Source: JAEMQF01 sp963850525 | GTDB taxonomy: Bacteria; Pseudomonadota; Gammaproteobacteria; Burkholderiales; Burkholderiaceae_C | Assembly (NCBI GenBank): GCA_963850525.1 | Contig: CAWKLQ010000004.1 | Location: 682,001 to 746,000, forward strand | DNA: 64,000 nt | Direction of reading: 5' to 3' | Part shown: positions 34,093 to 42,949 of the stretch, one piece after another | How the letters are laid out: each line of letters starts with the position of its first letter | How positions within the stretch are numbered: position 1 is the stretch's first letter | The notes under the pieces: model-generated | Told to the model about the DNA's origin: nothing | What the model saw: the letters and a program-made list of their open reading frames with translations, nothing else | Databases searched by the model: none | Made by a program: the position numbers and the translations under genes

Positions 34093-35128
34093 ATGGAAGC
34101 GCTGTTTCAAATCGTAGGCTGTGTTCTGTCTTCGAAGCCGGCTCCGCGACGCATCGACGACTTCGTCGCTGCAGGTGCGGCGCGAGCGCGCTGTCGTTAC
34201 CGTCAAAGACATCCGCGGCGCCACCTTCGTCAGGTTCAATGCGCCCGACGCTCGGCTCTTGACGCTGGCGTGCGAGGCGGTGCTCGGCAGCACAGGTCAG
34301 TCGACATTGCGTTTCGGTTTTGCCTCGGGGGTCAAGGAGCCGGCCGAGCCCGGCCAGGACGGCCTGAGCATCAGCCACCGCAGCATCGCGCAGGCGAGCG
34401 ATCTCGCGGCAGGCGCACGCGACGGCGAAGTGCTGGTGTCGCCGCAGCTCGCCGCGCTGCTCGTCGAATCCGGGCTCACTTTTCAGTCGAAAGACGTGCA
34501 CCTGCAAGGTGGCCGCATCGTTGCGGCCTGTTCTCTGGACCTGACGGCCGGGCTGGCACAGAAGCCCAAACCTGACGACCGGCCTCAGCACCTGCTCGCC
34601 CCGGGGCTGCAGCAATCCATCGACGCGCTCGAGGCGCGTGTGGACAGCTTGCAACACACCGCCGCAGACGCCGAGCGCCGGCTCGCTGAAGTGCTGGCGC
34701 GGCACGGCGAGATCGACGAGCTGCGCAAGCGCTGCGACACGTTGGCCACGCAGTTGGCGGGTGCACAGCAGCAGCTGGGCGAGATGGCCGCGATGCACGA
34801 GCGTCTGCTGCCGCTCACGGCGCAAGTCGCGGCGCTGTTGCAGTCGCTGCAGACCCTCGAGTCACGCCACCTGACGGCGGAAGAAGTGCAGGCGCGCGCC
34901 CACACCCTCACCCACATGCTGGGCGACGTGAACCTGAAGCTCGAGATGCTGAGCGAGCAGCGCGCCGCCGTCGACCACGTGGGCGAACAGCTGGCGCGGC
35001 TCGACTACACGGTGCAGGAAGCGCAGAACACGCTGCGCGCGCTGCAACGCGAGCGCGAGGTCGCCGAGCGCGTCGAGCAGGGCATCAAGGCGCTGCGCAG
35101 TCGCGAGGGTGCGCCCAAGTTGAGCTAG
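34093..35128 (+). pseudogene. Coiled-coil protein with degenerate cyclase-like domain, probable single-base insertion near the start
   Basis: Clear coding in one frame from about 34147 to 35128. First comes a region resembling a degenerate class III adenylate cyclase fold (VTVKDIRGATFVRFNAPDAR, SDLAAGARDGEVLVSPQLAA). A coiled coil from about residue 165 to the end follows (THMLGDVNLKLEMLSEQRAA, LQREREVAERVEQGIKALRS). The best start is ATG 34093 (MEALFQIVGCVLSSKPAP), which joins this frame only if one base near 34146 is in excess. Without that, the only start is GTG 34121. It is divergent from the long coiled-coil gene and is its paralogue over the C-terminal part. The cyclase-like part lacks recognisable metal-binding aspartates, so catalysis is unlikely. 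Confidence 0.65.
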
Positions 35129-35207
35129 GCGCGCCTGCCCGCCTCAACACGTGCTGCGCGGAGTTGCAGCGCGCCTGGTGCACACTCGCGTCCGAACCCC
35201 TGCGCCC

Positions 35208-35960
35208 ATGACCCCACGCTTTCACACCGACGCCGCGCTTCAGGCCGGCGGCGAATTTGCCTTGCCCGCCGGCACCGCACGCCATGTGCAGGTGCTGCGC
35301 CTGCAAGCTGGCGCGCCGATTGTGCTGTTCGACGGCAGGGGTGGCGAATGGGCGGCGCGGATCACGCACATGGGCCGCGCCGAAGTGCGGGTTGGCGTCG
35401 ACGCCTTCGATCCGGTCGAGCGCGAGCTGCGCATTGCGCTGACGCTGGCCGTGGGCATGCCCGCCAACGAGCGCATGGACTTGCTCGTGGAAAAGGCCAC
35501 CGAGCTCGGCGCCGCGGCGATTCAGCCGCTGCTGTGCGAGCGCTCCGTGTTGCGCCTGTCGGGCGAGCGTGGGCTGAAGAAAGTTGCGCACTGGCAGGCG
35601 GTGGCAATCGCCGCGTGCGAACAGAGCGGCCGCACCCGCGTGCCGCTGCTCGCGCCGGTGCGCCCGCTGCTCGACTGGTTGGCCGGTCTGCCGCCGCCCA
35701 GTGCCGCGCCGGGAACGCAGCGCATGGTGCTGAGCCTGCGCGCGCCGCGCCGCGCCGGGCCGTTGCCCATCTCGCGGTGCAACGAACTGCTGTGCCTCAG
35801 CGGCCCGGAGGGCGGCCTCAGCGCAACCGAAGAAGACGCCGCGACGCGGCACGGCTTCATGCCTGTGCACCTCGGCGCCCGCACCTTGCGCGCCGACACC
35901 GCGCCGCTCGCGCTGCTCGCCCACATTTCCCTGTCCACGCCGTCCGAAAGCCCTGAATGA
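35208..35960 (+). CDS. rsmE: 16S rRNA (uracil1498-N3)-methyltransferase
   Basis: A 250-residue SPOUT methyltransferase that N3-methylates U1498 of 16S rRNA using SAM. The N-terminal PUA-like domain has RHVQVLRLQAGAPIVLFDGR. The conserved MDLLVEKATELGAAAIQPLL, ERSVLRL and ACEQSGRTRVP follow. The knot region LCLSGPEGGLSATEEDAATR and LGARTLRADTAPLALLAH closes the protein. ATG 35208 fits the family start better than the upstream GTG/ATG. It overlaps the next gene by ATGA, so the two are probably translationally coupled. Confidence 0.96.
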   Translation: MTPRFHTDAALQAGGEFALPAGTARHVQVLRLQAGAPIVLFDGRGGEWAARITHMGRAEVRVGVDAFDPVERELRIALTLAVGMPANERMDLLVEKATELGAAAIQPLLCERSVLRLSGERGLKKVAHWQAVAIAACEQSGRTRVPLLAPVRPLLDWLAGLPPPSAAPGTQRMVLSLRAPRRAGPLPISRCNELLCLSGPEGGLSATEEDAATRHGFMPVHLGARTLRADTAPLALLAHISLSTPSESPE

Positions 35961-37136
35961 ACTTGCAGTTGTTGATGCTGGCGCTGTGCCAGGGCTTTTT
36001 CATGACGAACAACGTGACCTTCATCGCCATCAACGGCCTCGTCGGTCTGAACCTCGCGCCGTCGCCCTGGATGGCAACATTGCCCGTCATGGGCTATGTC
36101 GTCGGCGGGGCGCTGTTCGCCGGGCTCGTGGGTCGGCACCAGCGCGCCTGGGGGCGCAAGCGCGGCTTCCAGTTGGGCCTCGTCGTCGCGATTGCGTCGT
36201 GCTGCTCTGTGCGCCTACGCGGCGTGGTCGCACAACTTCTGGCTGCTCGTCGCGGCCACGGTGATCGCCGGTTATTACAACGCGAACGCCGCGCTCTACC
36301 GCTTCGCTGCAGCGGACCTGGCCGGCACCGCGTACAAGGAGCGCGCCGTGTCGTGGGTGCTCGCCGGCGGCGTGCTCGGCGCCGTCGTCGGCCCGAACTT
36401 GGCGGTCGCGACGCGCGATGTCCTGCCCACCGCATTCGCCGGCGCCTACCTCGCGCTCGCCTTGTTCGCGTGTGGGTCGCTGGCGCTGCTGTCCTTCATT
36501 GACTTTCCGCCGCTCGCGCAGCCCACCGCACTGCACCCGGGCCGGCCGCTTCGTGAGATCGCGCGCCAGCCGGTGTTCGTGATCGCAGTGCTCAGTTGCG
36601 CCCTCGGCTACGGCGTCATGAACCTGCTGATGGCGGCCACGCCGATCGCCATGGCGCAGCACGCGCACCCGTTCAAGAGTGCTGCGCTCGTCATCGAGTG
36701 GCATGTGCTCGGCATGTTCGTGCCGAGTTTTTTCACCGGCTCGCTGATCAAGCGCTTCGGTTGCCTGCCGGTGATGGGCGTGGGTGTGGTGCTGGAAGCG
36801 CTGTGCATCGCCGTGGCGCTCTCGGGCGTCGAGCTGATGCACTTCATGACGGCGCTCGTGGCGCTGGGCATCGGCTGGAACTTCCTCTACATCGGCGGCA
36901 CGACCTTGTTCACGCAGACCTACCGACCCGAAGAAAAGACGACAGCACAGGCGACGATGGACACCTGGGTCTTCGCGACGATGGCGATCACCTCGTTCAG
37001 CTCGGGCGCCTTGATCACGACACAGGGCTGGACCTGGCTGAACCTCGGCTCCATCGTGCCGCTGGCGGTGCTCGGCGCCGGTCTGGTCTGGCTGGCGGTT
37101 GCCAAGGTCAGCGTTGCGCCTTCGCGAGCGCCTTGA
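35957..37136 (+). pseudogene. Major facilitator superfamily transporter, single-base frameshift
   Basis: An about 393-residue twelve-helix MFS transporter in two frames. It starts MNLQLLMLALCQGFFMTNNV and includes the first-loop motif region (GRHQRAWGRKRGF). The frame must change near 36200, where removal of one T restores AIASAALCAYAAWSHNF. The rest is intact (WVLAGGVLGAVVGPNLAVAT, GWNFLYIGGTTLFTQTYRPE). The start overlaps the rsmE stop. The 3' end overlaps the convergent flavoprotein gene by 29 bases. The substrate is unknown. The fault may be a sequencing error, given its neighbours. Confidence 0.75.
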
Positions 37137-38472
37137 GGCCGACGTTCGCGGCAATCAGAATCGGGTCCATCACCGGCGAGAACGGCGGCGCGTACGCCAA
37201 GTCGAGCGCCTCGACTTGCTCGAGCGTCATCTGCGCATGCAAGGCAGTCGCAAAGACGTCGATGCGTTTCGCGACGCTCTCGGCGCCAATCATTTGCGCG
37301 CCGAGCAGACGGCCGGTGCGATGCTCCGCGTAGACAAGCGTCGTCATCGGGGTGTCGCCGGGGTAGTTGCGGGCGCGCGAGTGGTGCAAGGACACCGCGG
37401 CGACGGCGTCGATTCTCGCGGCTTCGATCTCGGCTGCGCCGAGGCCCGTTCGCGCCACTTCCAGGTCGAACAATTTGAAGCCTGCGCTGCCGACGATGCC
37501 GCCAAAACGTTCGGCGCCTCCGGCCGCGTTCGCCCCCGCGACCTTGCCCTGTTTGTTCGCTGTCGTGCCGAGCGGCAGCCACACCGGGCGGTTCAGCACG
37601 AGGTGCAGCGCCTGCGCACAATCGCCTGCGGCGTAAACGCCCGGCATGTTCGTGCGCATTGCGCTGTCCACGGCGATCGCGCCGCTTTGCCCCAGGGCAA
37701 TTCCGGCAGCCTTGGCCAAAGCGACCTCCGGGCGCGTGCCCACGGCGACGATCACGAGTTGCGCGCGCAGCTCGTCGCGCTCGGTGCTGATCACGAGGTC
37801 GGCGCCGTCGCGGCGCAGCGCGCGCAGGCTGACGCCGGTTTTGACGCTCACGCCGCAGCGCGCGAGTTCGCGTTGCGCGACGCTGACGATCTCAGGCGCG
37901 AAGCCGGGCAGGATTTGCTGCGCCTTGTCCAGCACCGTGACGCTCACGCCCAGGCCGTGCAGCACGTCGGCCATTTCCATGCCGATGTAACCGGCGCCGA
38001 CGATGACGGCGCTTTGCACCGAGTTCTTCTGAAGGTACTGCTTGATCGCAGCGCCGTCCTCGAATTCGCGCAACATGAACACGCCTGCCAGGTCCAGGCC
38101 CGGCACGTTGGGGCGCACTGCGGCGGCGCCGCCCGCGAGAACGAGCGCGTCCCACGCCAAGGTCGAACTGCGCTTGGCGTTGAGGTCGGTGACATCGACG
38201 CTGCGTTGTGCGACGTCGATGCGCGTCACTTCGTGGCGCGTTCGCACATCGATGCCACGCTCGACGCGCGCGGTTTGCGCCTTCAAGATCACGAGGTCGT
38301 CCATATCGCGCTTCGGGTCGCCGATGTTGTAGGGCATGCCGCACGCGCTGTACGAGATCTCGCTGCCGCGCTGCAGCACGATCACTTCACACGTCGGGTC
38401 GCGGCGCCGCGCCTGGCTCGCCGCGCTCATTCCGGCGGCGACGCCGCCGATCACGATGATCCGGGTGCCCAT
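37108..38472 (-). CDS. FAD-dependent CoA-disulfide-reductase-like oxidoreductase
   Basis: A 454-residue flavoprotein of the single-cysteine CoA-disulfide reductase/NADH oxidase group. It has the FAD loop GGVAAGMSAASQARR and the redox cysteine in SYSACGMPYNIGD. The NAD(P)H loop is VGAGYIGMEMADVL, the second FAD motif is GVYAAGDCAQ, and the C-terminal dimer segment is DLAYAPPFSPVMDPI. It is the last gene of the CoM/epoxide operon and starts four bases after the preceding stop. Known relatives reduce disulfides of small thiols such as CoA. Because bacterial CoM synthesis ends with a reduction, and CoM itself forms disulfides, it is a good candidate for producing or keeping CoM in the thiol form. 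That role is inferred. Confidence 0.85.
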   Translation of the reverse strand: MGTRIIVIGGVAAGMSAASQARRRDPTCEVIVLQRGSEISYSACGMPYNIGDPKRDMDDLVILKAQTARVERGIDVRTRHEVTRIDVAQRSVDVTDLNAKRSSTLAWDALVLAGGAAAVRPNVPGLDLAGVFMLREFEDGAAIKQYLQKNSVQSAVIVGAGYIGMEMADVLHGLGVSVTVLDKAQQILPGFAPEIVSVAQRELARCGVSVKTGVSLRALRRDGADLVISTERDELRAQLVIVAVGTRPEVALAKAAGIALGQSGAIAVDSAMRTNMPGVYAAGDCAQALHLVLNRPVWLPLGTTANKQGKVAGANAAGGAERFGGIVGSAGFKLFDLEVARTGLGAAEIEAARIDAVAAVSLHHSRARNYPGDTPMTTLVYAEHRTGRLLGAQMIGAESVAKRIDVFATALHAQMTLEQVEALDLAYAPPFSPVMDPILIAANVGLKALAKAQR

Positions 38473-38476
38473 CGCT

Positions 38477-40555
38477 TCAGGCTTTCGACACGTCGACACG
38501 CAAACGCGCGTCGACGATGACGAAACGATTCCCGCTCGCGATCACCGGGTTCAGGTCGAGCTCGGCGCACCACGGCGCGCGCGCCACAGCAGCTGAGAGT
38601 GTGGCGAGCAGCGCGGCGAGCGCGTCGCGGTCGACGCCTGGCGCGCCGCGCGCGCCGTCGAGCAGCGCGCCACCGCGCAGCTCGGCCAGCGCGCGTCTCG
38701 CCTCGGCCGCGTCGATCGGCGCGGCGCGCAGCGCGACGTCGCCCAGCGTTTCCATCCAGATGCCACCGAGGCCGCACAGCACGAGCGGGCCGAAAGTCGG
38801 GTCGCGCGTCGCGCCGAGCACGAGCTCGACGCCGCGCGCCGCTTGCGCCTGCACGAGCACCGGGCCGGCGCCCAGTGTGTCGGTGAGCGAATCGAACGCG
38901 CTTCGAACCGCTGCCGCGTCGGCAAGGCCCAGACGCACCGCGCCGACTTCGGTCTTGTGCATGAGCCCGGGCCGAATCGCCTTGAGCACTGCCGGGTAAC
39001 CCAACTCGGCAGCCGCCGCGACCGCAGCCTGCGGATCGGCAGCGATGCGCCACGGCGCGATCGGCAGACCCCACTCTTGCAGCAAGGCGAACAGCGCCTG
39101 GGGTTCGAGCCAACCGTCGGCGGGAACGTCGTGTGGCGCGTCGAGCGGCTTGCCGACGGGCGGCGGTGCAGTCACCGAAGTCGCCGCGCAGCGCGCGAGA
39201 ACGCGTACCGTGCGCGCCGCCCATTCATGGCACGGCAGGCCGGCGTCTTGCAATTTGCGCCGCAGCGTATCGCCGTGCGCCGGAGCGACCCAGCAGACGT
39301 GCACCGGTTTGGCATGGCCGTGCAACGCCGCGTCGCGCGTCTCTTCGATGACGGCGTCGACCACGCGATCGTCGAGCGCGGAGCGCTGCAACAGCACCGG
39401 AATCACGGCGTCGACTTCGCTGCTTGCGAGCAGTGCGCGCAAGCTCTCGCGGTACATCGTGGCAAAGCGCTTCCAGTCGGTCGTCACGTCGATCGGGTTT
39501 CCGGCAGCGCCGTGCGCCGGCAGGTGTTTGGCGATGGCGTCGCGCAGCGGGGTCGAGAGCGCAGGAACGTCCATCCCCTCCACTTCAAGCAAGTCGGCGA
39601 TCTCGACTCCCGTGCCGCCCGAATTCGTGATGATCGCGACGCGATTTCCCCGTCGCGGCGGTTGCCGGTCCAACGCCGCCGCCACGTCGAACAGCGCCAA
39701 GCCGTCGTCGACGAGTACCGCGCCGGCCTGGCGCAACACGGAGCGCGCGACGCTGAAGTCTTGCGCGAGCGCAGCGGTATGGCTCGCGGCGGCGCGCTTG
39801 CCGGCGCTGCCGCGCCCGGTTTTCAGGATCACGACGGGCTTGTTCGGTGTGACTTCGCGCAGCGCGGCGAGCAACGCCGCGCCGTCGCTGATCGACTCGA
39901 GAACGAGGGCGATGACACGCGTCGCCGGATCCGCGCCGAAGTAACGGATCGCGTCGACTTCCGACACGTCGGCCTTGTTGCCCGCGGCGAGCACTTTGGA
40001 AAACCCGATCGCGCCGTCTTGAGAGCGCGAAAACGCCGCCATGCCGTACGAGCCGCTCTGCGTGAACAGCGCCACTCCGCCTGCGGACGGCAAGCCCATC
40101 GCGAGCGACGCGTTGATGCCTTGCTGAACGTCGATCAGGCCAAAACAGTTCGGGCCGATGAGGCGCACGCCGCCTTCACGCGCGACCCGCTTGAGTTCCA
40201 CTTCGAGGGCGGCGCCCTCAGGCCCGGTTTCCGCAAAGCCGCCGCTCAGGATCAGCGCCACCGGCACTTTGGCGAGTGCACAGTCGGCGATGACGAGCGG
40301 CGTCGTGTGCGCCGGCGTCACGATCACGGCGAGGTCGATGGGCCCGGGCACGGCGGCGAGTTTCGGGTACGCCACGAGGCCCATGATTTCTTTCGCGCTC
40401 GGGTGGATGGGAACGATCTCGCGCCGCCCGTGCGCGAGCAGGTTGTCCATCAACAGGCGGCCCGCTTTGCCCAGATCGCCGGAGGCGCCGACGAGCGCGA
40501 CGCGGCGCGGCGCGAACGCGGCGTCGCCCCAGTTGCGGGGGGATTCACTGCTCAT
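38477..40555 (-). CDS. Acyl-CoA synthetase, NDP-forming (alpha-beta order)
   Basis: A 692-residue fused ADP-forming acyl-CoA synthetase with the CoA-binding (alpha) part first (FAPRRVALVGASGDLGKAGR; phosphohistidine candidate in AASHTAALAQDFS). The ATP-grasp (beta) part is last, about 480-690 (LGYPAVLKAIRPGLMHKTEV, CGLGGIWMETLGDVALRAAP, LDLNPVI). ATG 40555 has GGAG upstream and overlaps the PLP-enzyme gene by 11 bases, so it belongs to the operon. It may activate acetate or acetoacetate from epoxide carboxylation, or another short acid. It does not look like a CoM biosynthetic enzyme. Domain order is opposite to the ligase at 5475-7607. Confidence 0.88.
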   Translation of the reverse strand: MSSESPRNWGDAAFAPRRVALVGASGDLGKAGRLLMDNLLAHGRREIVPIHPSAKEIMGLVAYPKLAAVPGPIDLAVIVTPAHTTPLVIADCALAKVPVALILSGGFAETGPEGAALEVELKRVAREGGVRLIGPNCFGLIDVQQGINASLAMGLPSAGGVALFTQSGSYGMAAFSRSQDGAIGFSKVLAAGNKADVSEVDAIRYFGADPATRVIALVLESISDGAALLAALREVTPNKPVVILKTGRGSAGKRAAASHTAALAQDFSVARSVLRQAGAVLVDDGLALFDVAAALDRQPPRRGNRVAIITNSGGTGVEIADLLEVEGMDVPALSTPLRDAIAKHLPAHGAAGNPIDVTTDWKRFATMYRESLRALLASSEVDAVIPVLLQRSALDDRVVDAVIEETRDAALHGHAKPVHVCWVAPAHGDTLRRKLQDAGLPCHEWAARTVRVLARCAATSVTAPPPVGKPLDAPHDVPADGWLEPQALFALLQEWGLPIAPWRIAADPQAAVAAAAELGYPAVLKAIRPGLMHKTEVGAVRLGLADAAAVRSAFDSLTDTLGAGPVLVQAQAARGVELVLGATRDPTFGPLVLCGLGGIWMETLGDVALRAAPIDAAEARRALAELRGGALLDGARGAPGVDRDALAALLATLSAAVARAPWCAELDLNPVIASGNRFVIVDARLRVDVSKA

Positions 40556-41591
40556 GACTTCGCTCCAGGTTCTGTCGTCGCGGTTCGCGCCGCGCATGGG
40601 CAAACAACGCCGGTTCGCCGCCGGTGTGCAAAAAAACAATCGGGCCGCGCTGCGGCAATTCGCCGCTCGCGGCCTGCGCAGCCAGGCCGGCAAAGGCTTT
40701 GCCTGTGTAGGTGGGGTCGAAGAACAGACCTTGGGTGCGCGCAGCGAGCTGGATCGCTGCGTCGCCGGCGGGCGTAGGGATGCCATAGCCCGCGCCGATG
40801 AACCCGTCGTGCACAACGATATGGGCGCTCGCGATTTGCACGTTCACGTCCAGGCGTTGCGCCGCTTCGGCGGCGAGCACCGCGACACGTGCGCGCACTT
40901 CGTGCGCCGGGCGGCTCACCGTCACGCCCTCGACCCGCCACGGCGCGCCGAGCAGCGCCGTTCCGAGCAACCAGCCGGCGAGCGTGCCACCCGAACCCAC
41001 GGCGAGCCAGATCGTGCCGGGCTCGAGCCCGAGCGCCTGGCATTGCTGCTGCAACTCGCGCGCAGCGAGCACGTGGCCTAGAACACCGAGCGCGCACGCG
41101 CCACCGCGCGGGATGGCGTAGGGTCGGCGCCCGGCGCTGCGCAGCTCCGTGGCGATCTCCATGATCGTGGTGTCGACTTGCGCCCGGTCGGCGTTGTTCG
41201 TGAAGCGCGTCTGCGCGCCGAGCAAGCGGGTGAGCAGCAAATTGCCTTGCGCGACCTCGGGCTCCATCCCCCAGTACGCCGCAACCGCCTGCATTCCGGC
41301 GTGCGCTGCCGCAGCCGCAGTGGCGCGCACATGGTTCGATTGCGCTCCCGCGCCGGTGACCACCACATCGGCGCCTTGGGCGCGCGCGTCGCCGATCAGC
41401 AACTCCAGGCCGCGCACCTTGTTGCCGCCGAAGCCGAAGCCGATCAACTCGTCGTGTTTGATCCACAGATTGTTCACACCGATCGCGCGCGCGAGCTGCG
41501 GCGCGACGGCTAGCGGCGTGGGCAGCAGGCCGAGCGCCTGGCGCGGCAGCGCGTCCAGGCTCGCAAAAGCGCGCATGCGGTCGACGCTCAT
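40545..41591 (-). CDS. xcbE1: PLP-dependent D-cysteine desulfhydrase/ACC-deaminase-family enzyme, probable CoM thiolation step
   Basis: A 348-residue fold-type II PLP enzyme. The cofactor lysine is Lys58 in GFGFGGNKVRGLELLIG, and the asparagine-containing cofactor loop is GAGAQSNHVRATAAAAAHAG. The phosphate cradle is VGSGGTLAGWLLG, and GLFFDPTYTGKAFAGL lies near the end. The family includes D-cysteine desulfhydrase and 1-aminocyclopropane-1-carboxylate deaminase. A homologue (XcbE1) is a known member of the bacterial coenzyme M pathway of Xanthobacter, where PLP chemistry adds sulfur from cysteine to the C2 sulfonate. The gene overlaps the preceding lyase by ATGA and sits with a phosphosulfolactate synthase gene, which makes this role likely. 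Confidence 0.82.
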   Translation of the reverse strand: MSVDRMRAFASLDALPRQALGLLPTPLAVAPQLARAIGVNNLWIKHDELIGFGFGGNKVRGLELLIGDARAQGADVVVTGAGAQSNHVRATAAAAAHAGMQAVAAYWGMEPEVAQGNLLLTRLLGAQTRFTNNADRAQVDTTIMEIATELRSAGRRPYAIPRGGACALGVLGHVLAARELQQQCQALGLEPGTIWLAVGSGGTLAGWLLGTALLGAPWRVEGVTVSRPAHEVRARVAVLAAEAAQRLDVNVQIASAHIVVHDGFIGAGYGIPTPAGDAAIQLAARTQGLFFDPTYTGKAFAGLAAQAASGELPQRGPIVFLHTGGEPALFAHARREPRRQNLERSHEQ

Positions 41592-42949
41592 GCCTTGTCG
41601 GCAAGCACGGCGTCAACCATCGCCGCGCATTGGCCGGTGTGGTTCGCGAAGTCGAGCAGCGCGTCGATCTCGCGCGGATTCAGCGTCGCCGCGATTTGCG
41701 GATCGGCGCGCACCGCGTCGATCAGCGTCTGGCTGCGTTCGCGCGCGGCAATCGCCAGCTCGTACATCCGGCGGTGCGCGGCGTCGCGGCCCAGGCGTGG
41801 CGCGAGTGCGAGCAGGAACGCTTCGGACAGCACCGCGCCGCCGCTCGCCTGCAGATTCGCGCGCATGCGCGCCGCGTCGACTTCCAGGTTCGCGACCATC
41901 TCGCCGAGCAACTGGATCGCGCGCCCTGCCAGCATCGTCGCCTCGGGGATCGCGTGCCACTCCGTCTTCCAGGCGCGGCCGTCGCGTTCGTGGTCGTGCA
42001 CCAGGCCTTCTTGCACGGCGGCGCTCAAGTGCCGCGTCAGGCGGGCCAGCGTGCCGAGGTGTTCGCCGATTTCCGGATTGCGTTTGTGCGGCATCGTGAT
42101 GCTGCCCACCGTGCCTGCGACAAAGCCTTCGCGCACTTCGCCGATCTCGCCGCGCTGCAAGTTCAGCACTTCGTGGCCGATGCGGTCCGCCGTTCCCGTG
42201 ATCAGCGTGAGCAGCGCACACCATTCGGCGAGCACGTCGCGGCTCGCCGTCCACGAGATCACCGGCGCGCGCAAGCCGAGGAGTTGCGCAAAGCGGCGCT
42301 GCACGTCCAGGCCGCGGGCACCGAGCGACGCCGCACTGCCCACGCCGCCGCACAACTGCGCAGTGTCCATGCGCGGCGCGATCTCAATGAGGCGCCGCCG
42401 GTGCCTGCGAACTTCGGCGAGCCAGCCCGCGGCCTTGAAGCCGAAGGTGATGGGCAGGCCCTGCTGGCCGTGGGTGCGCCCGGCCATCACGGTGTTGCGG
42501 TGGCGCTGCGCGAGGCTCGCAAGTGACGCGTCTAAACCTTCGAGTTCGCGCTGCACGATCACGCGCGTCTCGCGCAGCACGAGCATGAGCCAGGTGTCGG
42601 TCACGTCTTGCACCGTGGCTCCCGTGTAGACCCACTGCGCGTGATCCGGCGCGAGGCGCTGCTGGACCATGCGGATCAGCCCCTGCGTCGAATGCCCGCT
42701 TTGTTCGCGGCCGCGGCGCACTTCGTCGAGCAGCGTGGCGTCGACTTCCAGCGTGCGGCAACACGCGGCGATGGCCGCCGCGGCAGGCGCGGGGATCAAG
42801 TCAAACTCGCCTTGCACTTGCGCGAGCACGGCAATGATGTGCAGCCAGGCTTTCGTTCGCGCGCTCTCGTCGAACAACGCCTTGATTTCGCTGTGGCTCC
42901 ATAGGCCGCCGAACACGGCCGAGTCGATCATCGATGCGGCTGACATCAT
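41588..42949 (-). CDS. Aspartase/fumarase-superfamily protein (adenylosuccinate lyase-like), CoM biosynthesis
   Basis: A 453-residue helical lyase of the aspartase/fumarase superfamily, nearest in look to adenylosuccinate lyase and carboxymuconate cycloisomerase. Motifs are YTGATVQDVTDTWLMLVLRE, AGRTHGQQGLPITFGFKAAG and GSITMPHKRNPEIGEHLGTL. In the signature loop the usual GSSxMP reads GSITMP, so the second serine is replaced by isoleucine. In Xanthobacter two superfamily members (XcbC1, XcbD1) follow phosphosulfolactate synthase. As I recall, they carry out phosphate elimination to sulfoacrylate and then decarboxylation. Which of the two roles this protein has cannot be decided here. Overlaps with both neighbours are four bases. 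Confidence 0.8.
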   Translation of the reverse strand: MMSAASMIDSAVFGGLWSHSEIKALFDESARTKAWLHIIAVLAQVQGEFDLIPAPAAAAIAACCRTLEVDATLLDEVRRGREQSGHSTQGLIRMVQQRLAPDHAQWVYTGATVQDVTDTWLMLVLRETRVIVQRELEGLDASLASLAQRHRNTVMAGRTHGQQGLPITFGFKAAGWLAEVRRHRRRLIEIAPRMDTAQLCGGVGSAASLGARGLDVQRRFAQLLGLRAPVISWTASRDVLAEWCALLTLITGTADRIGHEVLNLQRGEIGEVREGFVAGTVGSITMPHKRNPEIGEHLGTLARLTRHLSAAVQEGLVHDHERDGRAWKTEWHAIPEATMLAGRAIQLLGEMVANLEVDAARMRANLQASGGAVLSEAFLLALAPRLGRDAAHRRMYELAIAARERSQTLIDAVRADPQIAATLNPREIDALLDFANHTGQCAAMVDAVLADKA

